Assembly (NCBI GenBank): GCA_051453625.1
Contig: JBOZIK010000001.1
Coordinates: 48,194,243-48,258,242, forward strand
Direction of reading: 5' to 3'
DNA: 64,000 nt
Source of the DNA: Welwitschia mirabilis
Lineage: Eukaryota > Gnetophyta > Gnetopsida > Welwitschiales
Every line of letters begins with the position of its first letter. The stretch's first letter is position 1. Position numbers and translations under genes: made by a program. The notes under the pieces are model-generated. The model did no database searches and was not told the origin of the DNA. It saw only the letters and a list, made by a program, of their open reading frames with translations. Shown here in pieces: positions 1-12,065 of this stretch.

Positions 1-74
1 AAATCTTTTTGGAATATCTTTATCATTCAACATAACTCTTGCCATATCTAATAGAGTTTAATTTTTTCTTTCAA

Positions 75-350
75 CTATCCCATATTGTTGATGAGTCTTT
101 GGAGCTGAGAATTCATGGTCAATTCCATTAGAGTTGCAATAAAATTTAAATCTTTCATTCTCAAACTCTCTATCATGATCACTTTGAATTTTCTTAATAC
201 ATATCCATTTTTAGTTTGAAGTTTCTTGCAAATTCTAATAAAATTGTCATAAGCATCAGATTTTGCATGAAGAAAGTCTACCCAAGAAAATCTAGAAAAA
301 TCAACAGTTATTTTAATAGGGCCAAACAAATCTATATGAATTAAATCTAA
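75..350 (-). pseudogene. copia integrase core fragment (element 1)
   Basis: The minus-strand frame 329-75 begins FGPIKITVDFSRFSWVDFLH and continues with SDAYDNFIRICKKLQ. This matches the integrase core of plant copia elements around the first catalytic Asp (consensus DYSRFTWVFFL...). The usual RSDHGTEF motif is replaced by degraded sequence after residue 45, so the second catalytic Asp is not recognisable. Integrase would insert the element cDNA into host DNA; this copy is dead. It continues upstream into the N gap 373-695. Confidence 0.75.
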
Positions 351-699
351 TGGCTTGCTAGTAGTGATATCANNNNNNNNNNNNNNNNNNNNNNNNNNNN
401 NNNNNNNNNNNNNNNNNNNNNNNNNNNNNNNNNNNNNNNNNNNNNNNNNNNNNNNNNNNNNNNNNNNNNNNNNNNNNNNNNNNNNNNNNNNNNNNNNNNN
501 NNNNNNNNNNNNNNNNNNNNNNNNNNNNNNNNNNNNNNNNNNNNNNNNNNNNNNNNNNNNNNNNNNNNNNNNNNNNNNNNNNNNNNNNNNNNNNNNNNNN
601 NNNNNNNNNNNNNNNNNNNNNNNNNNNNNNNNNNNNNNNNNNNNNNNNNNNNNNNNNNNNNNNNNNNNNNNNNNNNNNNNNNNNNNNNNNNNNNNATTT

Positions 700-951
700 G
701 ACTAATGATTAATACATTATGCTTTAAACCATTTATAAATAATACATTATGAATATTAGATAAATTACCTCCATTGATGCTTTCAATCCCTTCAATTTGA
801 GGTCTTCCATTATCACTAAATATCACTTCTCCTTCATTATATTCCTTGAAATCGATGAAGTTGGACTTATCACTTGTCATATGTCTAGAGCAACCACTAT
901 TAAGATACCAGCAAGAATGATTAGTTGCTTTTAAAAGGTTTAAATTAATAG
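700..951 (-). pseudogene. copia protease end / GAG-pre-integrase fragment (element 1)
   Basis: The minus strand reads GCSRHMTSDKSNF followed by EGEVIFSDNGRPQIEGI and LSNIHNVLFINGLKHN. This is the stretch after the protease (family consensus YLDSGCSRHMTGDKS...) leading into the GAG-pre-integrase domain. The Cys-Ser-Arg-His-Met motif is intact. The catalytic DSG lies just upstream and is degraded. The piece is cut by N gaps on both sides. Confidence 0.8.
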
Positions 952-1110
952 NNNNNNNNNNNNNNNNNNNNNNNNNNNNNNNNNNNNNNNNNNNNNNNNN
1001 NNNNNNNNNNNNNNNNNNNNNNNNNNNNNNNNNNNNNNNNNNNNNNNNNNNCCACTATTAAGATACTAGCAAGAATGATTAGTTGCTTTTTAAATGTTTA
1101 AATTAATAGG
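892..1110. repeat. Duplicated 59 bp flanking a 100-N gap
   Basis: Positions 892-951 and 1052-1110 are almost the same sequence (both start ccactattaagata and end ttaaattaatag) and lie on either side of the 100-N gap 952-1051. This can be a short tandem duplication or, more simply, two overlapping contig ends that were not merged. Confidence 0.85.
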
Positions 1111-2029
1111 CTTTTATTTAAGAACTTTGAAATCAACCTCATGCATTTGTTTTTATTTGAATTTTGATTAGACTTTGAAGAGAAGATAAACTTAGAACCT
1201 AACATGAAGTGAGAAAACCAACTTTTGCAAACAATAAAATTAATCTTTAAGTGACCCTTTTTATTGCAATAATATTAGGTAATGTTTGGTAAAGAGTATT
1301 TGAAGTTTACTTTAGACAAGAATTTGGGATAAAAAATATGATAAGTATAAAACATACTAGAATAATGTTTACTAGACAAAGTCCCTTTAGACAATGATGA
1401 ATTTGAGTTACATTTATTTTTTAATTCTATAATGTTTCTTTCTTTATACTCTAACTTATCTAAAAGATTTTTTTCCCTTTCTTAAGATTGTTTATTCTAA
1501 AATCTAGATTTTGACATTTCATATAGAGTTCCATTTCTATTTCACTAAGTAAATCATTATTATCAAAATAAACAATGATGGGTGAGGAATATACCTTTTT
1601 TATCTATAAAAGTAATAAGAGAGATTCCACCTCACTCTGAATCTGAGTTTTGTTCGCTCTTACTTTTTTTTGTCATCCCATGTGGCTGACAAGACTTTCT
1701 TCCTTTTTCTTTTATCATCTTTTTTGTTGTTTGATCAGACACTTGACATGTGATCATAACCCTTATAGAAGTAGCATTAGATATCTCATTGTCCTTCCTC
1801 TTTTCTTCTTGTTTGTCTTCTAGATTAACCTCCATTTTGTCTTCACTACATGAATGTCTGAACCTTATGGCTAAAAAAGCCACTTCATCTTCACTTTCTG
1901 GTTCTTAGTTAGATCCTTTTTTGATATCAGGATTCTTATGAGCAACTGTCAAGGATACACTTTTCTTCTTATGCTTTTCAAATTTTAGTTTAAATTTTTA
2001 AAGGTTTCCTTAAAGTTCATTCATCTTCA
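1111..2029 (-). pseudogene. Degraded gag C-terminal region (element 1)
   Basis: This stretch joins the gag core to the protease region. On the minus strand it holds Lys/Glu-rich open pieces (for example 1883-1632, with KMEVNLEDKQEEKRKDNEIS), as in the charged linker of Sirevirus-like gag. I could not find an intact CCHC zinc knuckle. The assignment rests mainly on position. Confidence 0.45.
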
Positions 2030-2620
2030 TGATATTCAGGTCCTTGCTTTCTTTGATGGCCATTACTTTAGACTTAAATCTCTTGGAAGGGATCTTAATG
2101 CTTTGCGAACTACTCTTGACTCCTTAATAATTTTATCTAGGTCACACATAGACTTAATAATATCTGTTATTTTTACAAAAAAATCATTTAGACCTTCATC
2201 TTCTTCCATGTTAAGATATTTAAACAGAGTGATGAGCATCTAAAGATTAGCTTGCTTTACTAGGCTAGTTCCTTCATGAGAGGTCTACAAGATGTCTCAT
2301 GCTTCTTTTGCTATGGTATAATTTACTACTCATTTTAAATCTTCTAGACTTATGGCATAGAAGATGGCATTCAGTCCTTTGAAATTGCAAGATGCTATAA
2401 ACTTTTCATCAGGTGTCCACCTGTCCTTACTCTTTAGAGTAGTTAACTTAGTTACAGGATTCTACACAATAGAAAGACAGTAGCCATTAGTGATAGACTT
2501 CCAAATTTCAAGTTTAGTGGATTGCATAAAGACCCTTATTTTTGCCTTCTAATAACCATAGTTTATTTTGTCAAATAAGGGAGGCCTTCTAACAGAATTT
2601 TCTTCTGAGTGCTGACTCAT
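2030..2620 (-). pseudogene. copia gag, UBN2-type (element 1)
   Basis: The start codon is at 2620-2618 (MSQHSEENSVRRPPLFDKIN). Downstream come recognisable blocks of the plant copia gag (UBN2 family): WTPDEKFIASCNFKGLNAIF, a THEG-like block (TSHEGTSLVKQANL) and EEDEGLNDFFVKITDIIKS, then ESRVVRKALRSLP. Gag would form the particle that packages the RNA. At least six in-frame stops occur, including YGY-stop-K, A-stop-DIL and NL-stop-ML. Family positions suggest these were Trp or Gln, so they look like C-to-T or G-to-A changes. A frame slip follows near 2060. Confidence 0.88.
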
Positions 2621-2671
2621 TTTCTAGGGATGATTGAAGTAGAGATCTGTTATGATCTATTACTCAACCTT

Positions 2672-2683
2672 GCTCTAATACTA
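2672..2683 (-). other. Primer-binding site, initiator tRNA-Met type (element 1)
   Basis: The minus strand reads TAGTATTAGAGC. The plant initiator tRNA-Met PBS is TGGTATCAGAGC, so this is the same site with two transitions (G to A, C to T). A 2 nt spacer separates it from the LTR end at 2686. Confidence 0.8.
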
Positions 2684-2685
2684 AT

Positions 2686-3985
2686 TAAGAATCCTAGATC
2701 GACCATAGAGAGGGATGAATAGGTTATAAGAAGAATATTCATTCACTTTAATAACCTACAAATAAAAATCAAACACACCAATAAAAAGACAAAATGTTTT
2801 AATGGTGGATAGACATCACTCTTCAGCCCTTAGACCACCTATCTGTGGCTGGCATAGATTAACCTCAAAGATTGGTTTTTAGGCTCACCATAAATCTATA
2901 TAATTACTAGAGGATTTTGGATCTAATCCACAACCACGATGAAAAGTAAGTAAGTAAAGTGCATAAATGCACAGATATGCTTCACAGGAACAAGCAGTAC
3001 AACAGGCTCTTATAAGAGACAGTGCAAGGAGAATCTCAAACAAAAATCTAAACTCATAGTCATTCCAGTACAAAATAATTAATGTAATAATTTTATGTGT
3101 TAAAAAAGAAAAAAGTAGTATCTTCATTCTAATGAAAAGGTACTTAAATAGAGAAACCACAAAAGTTAACCATTGAAAGAAAAGAAGCAGACCATTGTAA
3201 TGGATTCCACACTTTTTGATGAACTTCAAAAATATAATGGGTATATTTGTAATATGTTGGGTTGACCTCAAAATATACTTGGTCACCCTAATATTTGGTT
3301 ATCCTTCTTAATTTACTTCAATCACCCTTACTTGATTCAGATTTATCACAATTTAAGCAGGAACATTCGGTCACCCTATAATAATTCATTCAGTTGCCCT
3401 CACTTGATGCATATTTATCAGTCTAGATGCATATTTATCAGTCTATTGTAGATGAACATTTAGTTGCCCTTAAGTAAATATGTGATCCACCTCATTTAGG
3501 TCGCCCTTACATTGATATATTGGTCAACTTTATTATGGTCGATTCTGGGCAGTATGCGATCGCCCTTAATTAACTTATTTGGTCACCCTTACTATTAATA
3601 GACTAAAATTTCTAGATTTCAATGCAGTCGCCCTTTATAATATGAGTGGTTGCCTACTTTTATCTTAATATATTATAGACTTGAAAGTATGTCACCCTAG
3701 ACAACATGCATGGTCTCCCGTGCTAGTACCTATCTTCATTTACTTAATAGTTCAGTCGGCCTGGCTTAGAATCTCGGTCGCTTAAACCTAGAGCAGTTTT
3801 TCCTTACTAATAGTCTGGTCTTCCTAATAATTTCATATAGTTGTCCACTTTATATTCATAGTACATTTATAACTAGTCGGTCATCAGGATTTATATCCCA
3901 GTTGCCCAGTGTTGGAAAAATCTCTGCATAATAACTAACTCCACAAAAACTCTTTAATCTGATCAATGACAATAGATTCTCAATA
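2686..3985 (-). repeat. 5' LTR of element 1
   Basis: The LTR lies immediately upstream (on the minus strand) of the PBS. Its inner end begins taagaatcctagatcgacc on the plus strand, which parallels the inner end of the element B LTR (tgataggatcgagaaccc). The expected terminal CA has become TA. The middle part carries the reiterated GGTCGCCCT/GGTCACCCT motif. The outer end is set only approximately, at the point where the next repeat family starts (gataggctagc, about 3986). No TSD is seen. Confidence 0.65.
3245..3910. repeat. Reiterated GGTCGCCCT-type motif in LTR of element 1
   Basis: More than ten variants of ggtcgccct, ggtcaccct or agttgccct are spaced 20-70 bp apart (for example near 3277, 3375, 3500, 3551, 3580, 3627 and 3690). 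A 21 bp piece is also directly repeated at about 3400-3440 (gatgcatatttatcagtct). Motif arrays of this kind also occur in the other Sirevirus-like LTRs of the window with a different core (GGTCGACC). Confidence 0.75.
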
Positions 3986-6247
3986 GATAGGCTAGCTACT
4001 AAGTTAGCATGATGGTTCTTGAATTAGAATGAGTATATTTCTAGATTGTATACTTATTATGATAATAAAGTACAGCATGTTCTTAGTGGATTATTTTGAT
4101 ATAAAGTTATGAACATGATACTTATTATACTTAGAATTGGTTGAGTCATGCTTCTACTTTAAGATCTAATTTGGTAATTTTTCTTTTACATTTTAGCTTG
4201 CATAATCTAAATTTTTATTTATGGATCTTAGAAAACCCCTACTTTCCATGCTTATTTTATTCTTTTTATGAAGGCTAGATGGCTTGGATAAATAACTCTC
4301 ATGTTTATGATGGATGAGATTATGTCACTGTGCTTGAGCTTAGACTAATAAAATACTCATGGCTATAGTGGATTATATTATTGTGAATGAGTTGGAAGTA
4401 AATATACATGTTTCATTTTAAGTACTTATGCTTTTCCATAAAGTTATTATGTTAGTTTGAATGCTATATCTCATTCTTAGATCTCTAATATCATTTCACT
4501 CTTTACTACTCTTTATCTTTCTGCTTGTTTTACTGATATCTTTGGTCATCTATCTCTCAGAAAGAATGACATTGAAACTATATGACAAATGGAAGTTCTA
4601 ATATTTTTGGTAAATTTGGATTTGATCATGTAATATTGTATCCCTATTATAATCTTGTGAATTATCGTATATTAACAATAGATATAAGAATAGCCACATG
4701 TTGCCATGAATATGCATCTAGAAATGTAACCTGTATTAAGTATTTTTTTCTTTTACATTTCATGAATTGGAAATGAATACATAATAGTAGATTTCACTGA
4801 ATCCCTTCTAATTCTAAAACAAAGAAAAACCCTAGCAACTAGTCTTGATGTGTGGTTTATCCATGTTCTTTTTGCAAATATTTCTTAAAGTGTTTTTTTT
4901 TCTTATTATCCTTAGAAATTTTATTGTTCTTCCTCTTTTCAACCCTTTTTTTAGATAATATTTCTCTAATGATTCTTTTATTACTACTCTTACAAATAGA
5001 TGAGAGGGATGAACAAAAATAATTATCAGTTCAAAGTTCTACATCATTACTAGGAGGTAAGTCAAAAGATTTTTGAATCTACATTTTCTTTTACCAATTA
5101 ACTCTTTAACTATAATGTTCACATTTGAATTAGATGTTCCTATCATGATTGATGTATTAGAAAACACTACTTGTTAAATTTTACATTAATAAAAAAGGGA
5201 TAAAATAATTTTACTTCTATTCTATTATTTTCACAACTTTTAAAAACTTTAGTTCTGAAAGAACAAAAGAAAAAAAAAATTTCTTTGATTTTTGGAGTTT
5301 ATGTATCTAGGGTGTGTGTACCTAAGTTTTGTTTATAGTCAATAAGCCTTCTCTGCTATTTTTTTAATTAAGCTTTATTCTCTCTGATAATTTTGCTTTT
5401 ACCAGAATTTGTTGTGTCCCTGTATGCTTAGAAAAATTCCTGCAGAACCATCATCTCGATTGTCATCTGGATGATATCATGGACAAATACTATATAAAAA
5501 TTAAAAAAATAAAAATAGAAATAGAAATAGATAAAACTGACAATTTTCTAGGTCCTTTGGATGACAGACTGGATGATGACAATTTATTGCACCACAGAAA
5601 ATGAAAATAAAAATACAAAAAAATAATAAGAAAGACCCTTACTCTAATCCATCATCTCCCTAGTCATCTAGATGATAGAGAGAATGATAGAACTTTATTA
5701 TGGAAAGGAAATTAAAAAAATATGAAAATAAAAACTATGATATATATAGTAAAAAGGCAATGCTACTGCAAATAAATAACTTAAATTAAAATTCAAACCA
5801 CTTATCTGGGTAATGATAATACTCTAGCTCCTTGCGGCCTTTCCCAATAATGGTACCAAAATATTGTAGTATGTATTTATGTAATTATTACATCCTTAAG
5901 TAAATCCTTTTAATTACAAATATTTATACAAACGCACACACTAGTATAGATGAGAGTTAATCCAAATGTTGTAATCTGTTGAAGGAACTAGACTCAAAGA
6001 TAGAGAATTGATTTTAAAGTGAAGTATTTTTATGTTTTTTCATTTAGATAAATGATGCAAGAAGAACCCCTCAATTTAACACCATTAGTAAAGAATTATT
6101 TTATGTATTTTGGGTATTCTATAGAATGACTCAAGTTAGCCTTAGAAACCCTAATTAAAAACCAAAAATTAGGGCTATAAATATGCTTCCTTAATTCATT
6201 TAAAAGGGGCAGCTTCATTGTGATATTTTAAAGAGATTGGAGATTTA
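3986..6247 (+). repeat. 2.3 kb LTR-like tandem unit, copy 1
   Basis: It begins gataggctagctactaag and runs to agagattggagattta at the N gap. It aligns nearly end to end with 6929-9205 at roughly 85-90% identity by eye. The last part holds a promoter-like block: aaccctaatt repeats, then gggctataaatatgc at about 6173, a plausible TATA box. I read the unit as LTR-related sequence of the Athila-type element A, because partial copies lie at both ends of that element. Confidence 0.7.
5440..5700 (+). repeat. Three-fold GGATGAT-type subrepeat within the 2.3 kb unit
   Basis: Three blocks about 100 bp apart share catctGGATGATa or variants (near 5465, 5560 and 5665), each followed by an A-rich stretch. 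The same triplet recurs in copy 2 near 8390, 8490 and 8600, so it is part of the unit. Confidence 0.6.
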
Positions 6248-6928
6248 NNNNNNNNNNNNNNNNNNNNNNNNNNNNNNNNNNNNNNNNNNNNNNNNNNNNN
6301 NNNNNNNNNNNNNNNNNNNNNNNNNNNNNNNNNNNNNNNNNNNNNNNNNNNNNNNNNNNNNNNNNNNNNNNNNNNNNNNNNNNNNNNNNNNNNNNNNNNN
6401 NNNNNNNNNNNNNNNNNNNNNNNNNNNNNNNNNNNNNNNNNNNNNNNNNNNNNNNNNNNNNNNNNNNNNNNNNNNNNNNNNNNNNNNNNNNNNNNNNNNN
6501 NNNNNNNNNNNNNNNNNNNNNNNNNNNNNNNNNNNNNNNNNNNNNNNNNNNNNNNNNNNNNNNNNNNNNNNNNNNNNNNNNNNNNNNNNNNNNNNNNNNN
6601 NNNNNNNNNNNNNNNNNNNNNNNNNNNNNNNNNNNNNNNNNNNNNNNNNNNNNNNNNNNNNNNNNNNNNNNNNNNNNNNNNNNNNNNNNNNNNNNNNNNN
6701 NNNNNNNNNNNNNNNNNNNNNNNNNNNNNNNNNNNNNNNNNNNNNNNNNNNNNNNNNNNNNNNNNNNNNNNNNNNNNNNNNNNNNNNNNNNNNNNNNNNN
6801 NNNNNNNNNNNNNNNNNNNNNNNNNNNNNNNNNNNNNNNNNNNNNNNNNNNNNNNNNNNNNNNNNNNNNNNNNNNNNNNNNNNNNNNNNNNNNNNNNNNN
6901 NNNNNNNNNNNNNNNNNNNNNNNNNNNN

Positions 6929-9205
6929 AGCATGAGTATATTTCCAGATTGTATACTTTACTTATTATGAGAATAAAGTATAAAATGTTCTTGGTGCATT
7001 TTTTTATATGAAGTTATGAATTTGATACTTGTTATACTTAGAATTAACTGAGTCATGCTTCTATTTTAAGATCTAATTTGGTAATTTTTCTTTTACATTT
7101 TAGCTTGCATAACCTAATTTTTCATTTGATGGATCTTGGAAGGCCCCTACTTTCCATGCTTATTTTATTCTTTCTATGAAGTCTAGAAGGCTATGATATA
7201 TCACTCTTATGTCTATGATGGATGAGATTATGTCATTGTGCTTGAGCTTAGACTAATAAAATAGTCATGATTATAGCAGATTATATTATTGTAAATGAGT
7301 TGGAAGTAAAGACACATGTTTTATTTTAAATACTTATGCTTTTTCATGAAGTTATTATGTTAGTTTAAATGCTATGTCCCATTTTTAGATCTCTAATATC
7401 ATTTCACTCTTTACTATCCTTTACTTTGTGCTTGCTTTATTGATATCTTTCATCATCTATCTTTGATAAAGAACAACATTGAGACTATATGACAAATGGA
7501 AGTTCTAGTATTTTTAGTAAAATTTGGATTTGACCATGTAAGATTTGTATCCCTAGGTTGATCTTATGAATTACCATATATTAACAATAGATACAAGCAT
7601 AGCCACATGTCACCATGAACATGCATCTAGAAACGTAACCTATCTTAAGTATTTTTTTTACATTCCATGAATTGGAAATGAATACATAATAGTAGATTGA
7701 ACTGAATCCCTTAGTAGATTGCACTGAATCCCTCTTAATTCTGAAACAAATAAAAACCCTAGCAACTAGTCTTAACATGTGGTTTATCCACCTTCTTTCT
7801 GCAAATATTTCTTAAAGTGTTTTTTCCCCATTATCCTTAGAAATTATATCGTTTCTCTTCCTTTTAACCCTCTTTTTAAACAATATTTCTCCAATGATCC
7901 TTTTATCACTACTCTTAGAAATAGATGAGAAGAATGAGCAAAAAGAATTCTCACTTCAAAGTTCTACATCATCACTAGGAGATAAAAGATTTTTGAATTT
8001 CTCATTTCCTTTTAGCAATTAACTCTTTAACTATAATGTTTAGATTTGAATTAGATGTTCCTATCATGGTTGATGTACTAGGCAATACTACTTATTAAAT
8101 TGTACATTAATGAAGAAGGGATAAAATAATTTTGCTTCTATTCTATTATTTTCATAATTTCTTTTAAAAACTTTACTTCTGAAATAACAAAAGCAGAAAA
8201 AATTTTCTTTGATTTTTGGAGTTTACGTACCTGGGGTATGTGTACCTGACTTTTGTTTATAGTTAATAACCCTTCTCTACTATTTTTTTAATCAAGCTTC
8301 ATTCCCTTTGATATTTTAGCTTGTCACTAGAATTTGTTGTGTCCTTGTATGCTTAGAAAAATTCTTGCATAATCATCATCTTGATTATCGTCCAGATGAT
8401 ATCCTGGATAACTACTATACAAAAATTTAAAAAATAAAAATAAAAATAGAACTAAAAATAGATAAACTAATAATCATCTGCCTAATCCTCTAGATGATAA
8501 ACTGGATAATGATAATTTATTGCATTGTAGAAAATGAATACAAAACTACAAAAAAATAACAAGAAAAAATCCAAACCCTAATCCATAATTCCCTAGTCAT
8601 TGGATGATAGAGAGAATGATAGGGACTTTATTATGGAGTAAAAACCAAAAAATGTAAAAATAAAACTATGATATATATAGTAAAAAGACAATGCTACTAT
8701 AAATAAATAACTTGAATTGAAATTTAAATCACTTATCTAGGTAATGAAAATCCTCTAGCTCCTTGCGGCCTTCCCCAATAATGGTACCAAAATCTTGCGA
8801 TATGTATTTATGTAATTATTACATTCTTAAGTAAATCCTTTCAATCACAAATATTCACACAAATACACATACTAGTATAGATGAGAGTTAATTTGAATGT
8901 TGTAATCTATCAAAGGCACTAGGCTCAAATATAGAGAATTGATTCTAAGTAAAGTATTTTTATATTTTTGCATTTAGATAAATGATGCAAGAAGAACCCC
9001 TCAATTTGGCACCATTAATAAAGAATTATTTTATGTATTTTGGGTATTCTTTTGAATGACTCAAGTAGGACTTAGAAACTTTAATTAGAAACCCTAAATT
9101 AAGCCTATACATACACTTCCTGACTTAATTTAAAAGGGGAAACTTCATTGTGATATTTCAAAGAGATTGGATATTTAGTAATGATTTCTTTTTAAGCCTC
9201 CCATA
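6929..9205 (+). repeat. 2.3 kb LTR-like tandem unit, copy 2
   Basis: This copy matches 4027-6247 along its length and then joins copy 3 directly at about 9206, with no gap. Its first 40-80 bp are hidden in the N gap 6248-6928. The TATA-like block is at about 9103 (gcctatacatacac), weaker than in copy 1. Confidence 0.75.
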
Positions 9206-10066
9206 AGGATAGGCTAGCTACTAAGCTATCATGATGCTTTTTGGTTTAGCATGAGTACATTTCCAAATTGTATACTTTACTTATTATGATGATAAATAAC
9301 TACATGTTCTTGGTGCATTATTTTGATATCAAGTTATGAATGTGATACTTGTTATACTTAGAATTGTCTGAGTCATGTGTTTACTCTAAGATCTAATTTG
9401 GTAATTTTTCTTTTACATGTTAGCTTGCATAACCTAAATGTTTATTTGATGGATCTTGAAAGACCCTTACTTTTCATGCTTATTTTTTTCTTTCTATGAA
9501 GTGTAGATGACTTGAATATATCACTTTCATTTCTATGATGGATGAGATTATGCCATTGTGCTTGAGCTTAGACTAATAAAATACTCATGGTTATAGGGGA
9601 TTATATTATTGTAAATGAGTTTTAAGTAAAGATACATGTTTTGTTTTAAGTACTTGTGCTTTTCCATGAAGCTATTATGTTAGTTTAAATGTTGTGTCCC
9701 ATTCTTTATCTTTAATATCATTTTATCCTTTACTACTCTTTAATTTTGTGCTTTTTTTACTAATATACTTCATCATCTATCTCTGAGGAAGAATAACATT
9801 GAGACTACATGACAAATGGAAGTTCTAGTATTTTTGGTTAATTTGGATTTGACCATGTAAGATTTGTTTCCCTAGGATGATCTTGTGAATTATCATATAT
9901 TAATGACAAATACAAGCATAGCCACATGTCACCATGAACATGGAACTAGAAATGTAACCTATCTTAAGTATTTTTTTTACATTCCATAAATTATAAATAT
10001 ATACATAATAGTAGATTGTATCGAATCCCTCTCAATTCTGAAACAAAGAAAAGCCCTAGCAACTAG
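9206..10066 (+). repeat. 2.3 kb LTR-like unit, copy 3 (first 860 bp only)
   Basis: It follows copy 2 head to tail from gataggctagctactaag. It stops matching after agccctagcaactagtc at about 10066, where sequence leading to the element A gag begins. It is therefore the best candidate for the 5' LTR (R-U5 part) of element A. I could not find a convincing PBS at the boundary. Confidence 0.65.
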
Positions 10067-10559
10067 TCATAAGAGAGACTTAGAAAAGGCAAAACAACTC
10101 TAGAGGTAACTTCAACTTCAATCAACCTAGAAGAACCTTAAAAAAATATCTTCAATTATAATGTCTAGGTACATCCTGTTGTATTAACCAGCCTTCTAAT
10201 GCTGAGAGAATTCACTTTAAATTATCACTTATTTAACTTCTTTCATATTTTCATGATTTAGAGTTTGAAAATTCTTACTTACACCTTAAGGAATTTAAGT
10301 GTATTCTCTCTACACTCCTTTAAAATTCTAATATGTCCAATTCCCTTAGATTAAATTTGTTTTTTTTCCCTTTAAAAAAGAAATTAAAGTCTTGGCTTTA
10401 TATTCTAAAACCAATTTCCATTACTACTTGGAATGAACTTAATTGATATTTTATTAAAAATGTTTTTTCTAGTTACAAGATCAATTTCATTAGAAGAGAA
10501 ATGATGAACTTCTAATAAAAGGATAGTGAAACCTTACTCTACATCTTAAAGAGATATAA

Positions 10560-11065
10560 ATATAAATGCCCATAATATGGTTTTGAGAAAAGAAGTATCA
10601 TAAGTTTCTTTTATAAAGGAATTTTATCTAACTATATGAAACTTGTGAATATGATGTATAGAGGAATCTTTCTAAACCTTGAAATTGATGAAGCTTATTC
10701 TTGAGACTATAGCTGAAAGTTCTAAGAATTAGGACAAATCTGATGAATCAATAAGATCATAATGACTTATTAAGTCTACTAATATTTTCAAAGTCCCTGA
10801 TAACAATGAGGTCAACCAAAAGTTGAAAGAGATGTCTAAGAATATTGAGAATCCTAATACAAATCCTAAGACTGTTACTCCATCTCTTCATTGTAACATT
10901 TGTCTTGTGGATACTTATAAAACCTTAAACTACTCATTCATCCCCATGTTCTAAGAAGTAGTTAAATAATAAGTTAATGCTATATGATAATAATGGCAAA
11001 ATCCAAAAGAAAATAATTCTTATTTTCACACCTATAATCCTAAATGAAGAAATCCACCAAATTCT
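10560..11065 (+). pseudogene. Athila-type gag remnant (element A)
   Basis: In shifting frames the plus strand shows the pattern of Athila/Tat-type gag. A block near 10565 resembles the CPHHG...FY.GL region, followed by LMKLILETIAESSKN (family: EA..LLE.MA.N). Near 11021 comes YNPK-stop-RNPPN, which matches the highly conserved YNPGWRNHPNFSW motif with the Trp turned into TGA. Gag would form the particle; this copy is heavily frameshifted. Confidence 0.65.
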
Positions 11066-11559
11066 CATGGAAATAAAATAATCCTAGCTAAGCCTTAACT
11101 AGTTAACCTAAAGGTTCAAATACTACCTCAAATTTTGACTCTTTAAAGGCTATACCTTATAAGTTTATGAAAGCTCAACATCAATAAATACCTCAGAATA
11201 ACAATTTAAATAAAAAATCTCTTCCACATTCCAAAATTTAGAGTAAGGAATACAATAACTAAGTCAAACTACCACACATATTCTTATGTCACTTAACTAA
11301 ATTTATAAGGAAATGCTTATACTACACATGAGCCTATCCTAGTAGTTTTAAGTTAATTAAAGATAAATAAATTAAGAAAAGCAAGATTATATATTTAGAA
11401 GTGAAAAATAAATCAACAAAGACATAAAACAAAAACAATCCTAAGTGGAATAAGCGTAACAAAATGAGCCTAAAGGTAATGAAAAGGTAGAGAAGAAACG
11501 TTAAGTAGAAAAAGTTATTCCAACTTATAAAGATCACCCATCATTTCCTCAACATCTTA

Positions 11560-12065
11560 GAAAAAGTAAATTGGATAAGAAACAAGAAGAAGCACTAGAA
11601 ATTTTCAAGGAAGTGAAGATCAATATCCCTCTTTTAGAAGCTATTAGAGAAGGACCTTCCTATGCTAAATTCTTCAAATATATATGCACTAATAAAAGAA
11701 GGATAAACATAAAAATTAAAGCCTTCCTTAACAAACTAGTACATGATTCAAAACCAAATCCTTTCAAAATACAAAGATCTAGGATGCCCTACCATAGCCA
11801 TTACTATAAGTAATACAAACTTTCAATAAGCTTTATTAGATCTTAGAACTAGTGTTAACCTTTTACCCTTTACTGTCTATAAGGAAATTGGTCTAAATGA
11901 TCTTAAAAATACCAAAATTTAATTATAATTGAATAATTAATTTTTGTAAATACCTATGGGCATAGTATAGGATGTGATTATTCAAGTAGAAAATTGCTAC
12001 TTTCTTATGAACTTTTTAGATTTGAAAATGAAAAAACTAGAAGTCAACCATTCTTATCATTTTGA
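11560..12065 (+). pseudogene. gypsy aspartic protease (element A)
   Basis: The open frame 11571-11813 contains EALEIFKEVKINIPLLEAIR and PSYAKFFKYICTNKRRI, the conserved linker before the protease in Athila-type elements (IPLLDAI...YAKFLK.LC). It is followed by LDLRTSVNLLPFTVYKEIGL near 11835. Family members have LDLGASVNLLP, so the Gly-Ala of the active site is Arg-Thr here and the protease must be inactive. The next block, IPMGIVQDVIIQVENCYF, also fits the family. Confidence 0.82.

Larger units (their letters stand above)
1..2685 (-). mobile_element. Element 1: Sirevirus-like Ty1/copia internal region (truncated by window edge)
   Basis: Reading the minus strand from about 2685 down to 1 gives the copia order: PBS, gag, protease/GAG-pre-integrase, then integrase at the window edge. 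RT and the 3' LTR would lie outside the window. Every domain is broken by stops and frameshifts, and two N gaps (373-695, 952-1051) interrupt it. Together with the 5' LTR above 2686 this is the 5' half of one old element. The Sirevirus-like call is an inference from the gag type, the initiator-Met PBS and the long LTR with a reiterated motif. Confidence 0.8.

Noticed and set aside
2885-3286. 133-codon minus-strand frame in the LTR of element 1
   Set aside because: Located in LTR sequence, hydrophobic composition expected from AT-rich DNA, and no known motif.
6237-6935. Long open frames across N runs (also at 355-880, 15716-16618, 17995-18590, 23806-24620, 62995-63465)
   Set aside because: They consist almost wholly of unknown bases and carry no information.
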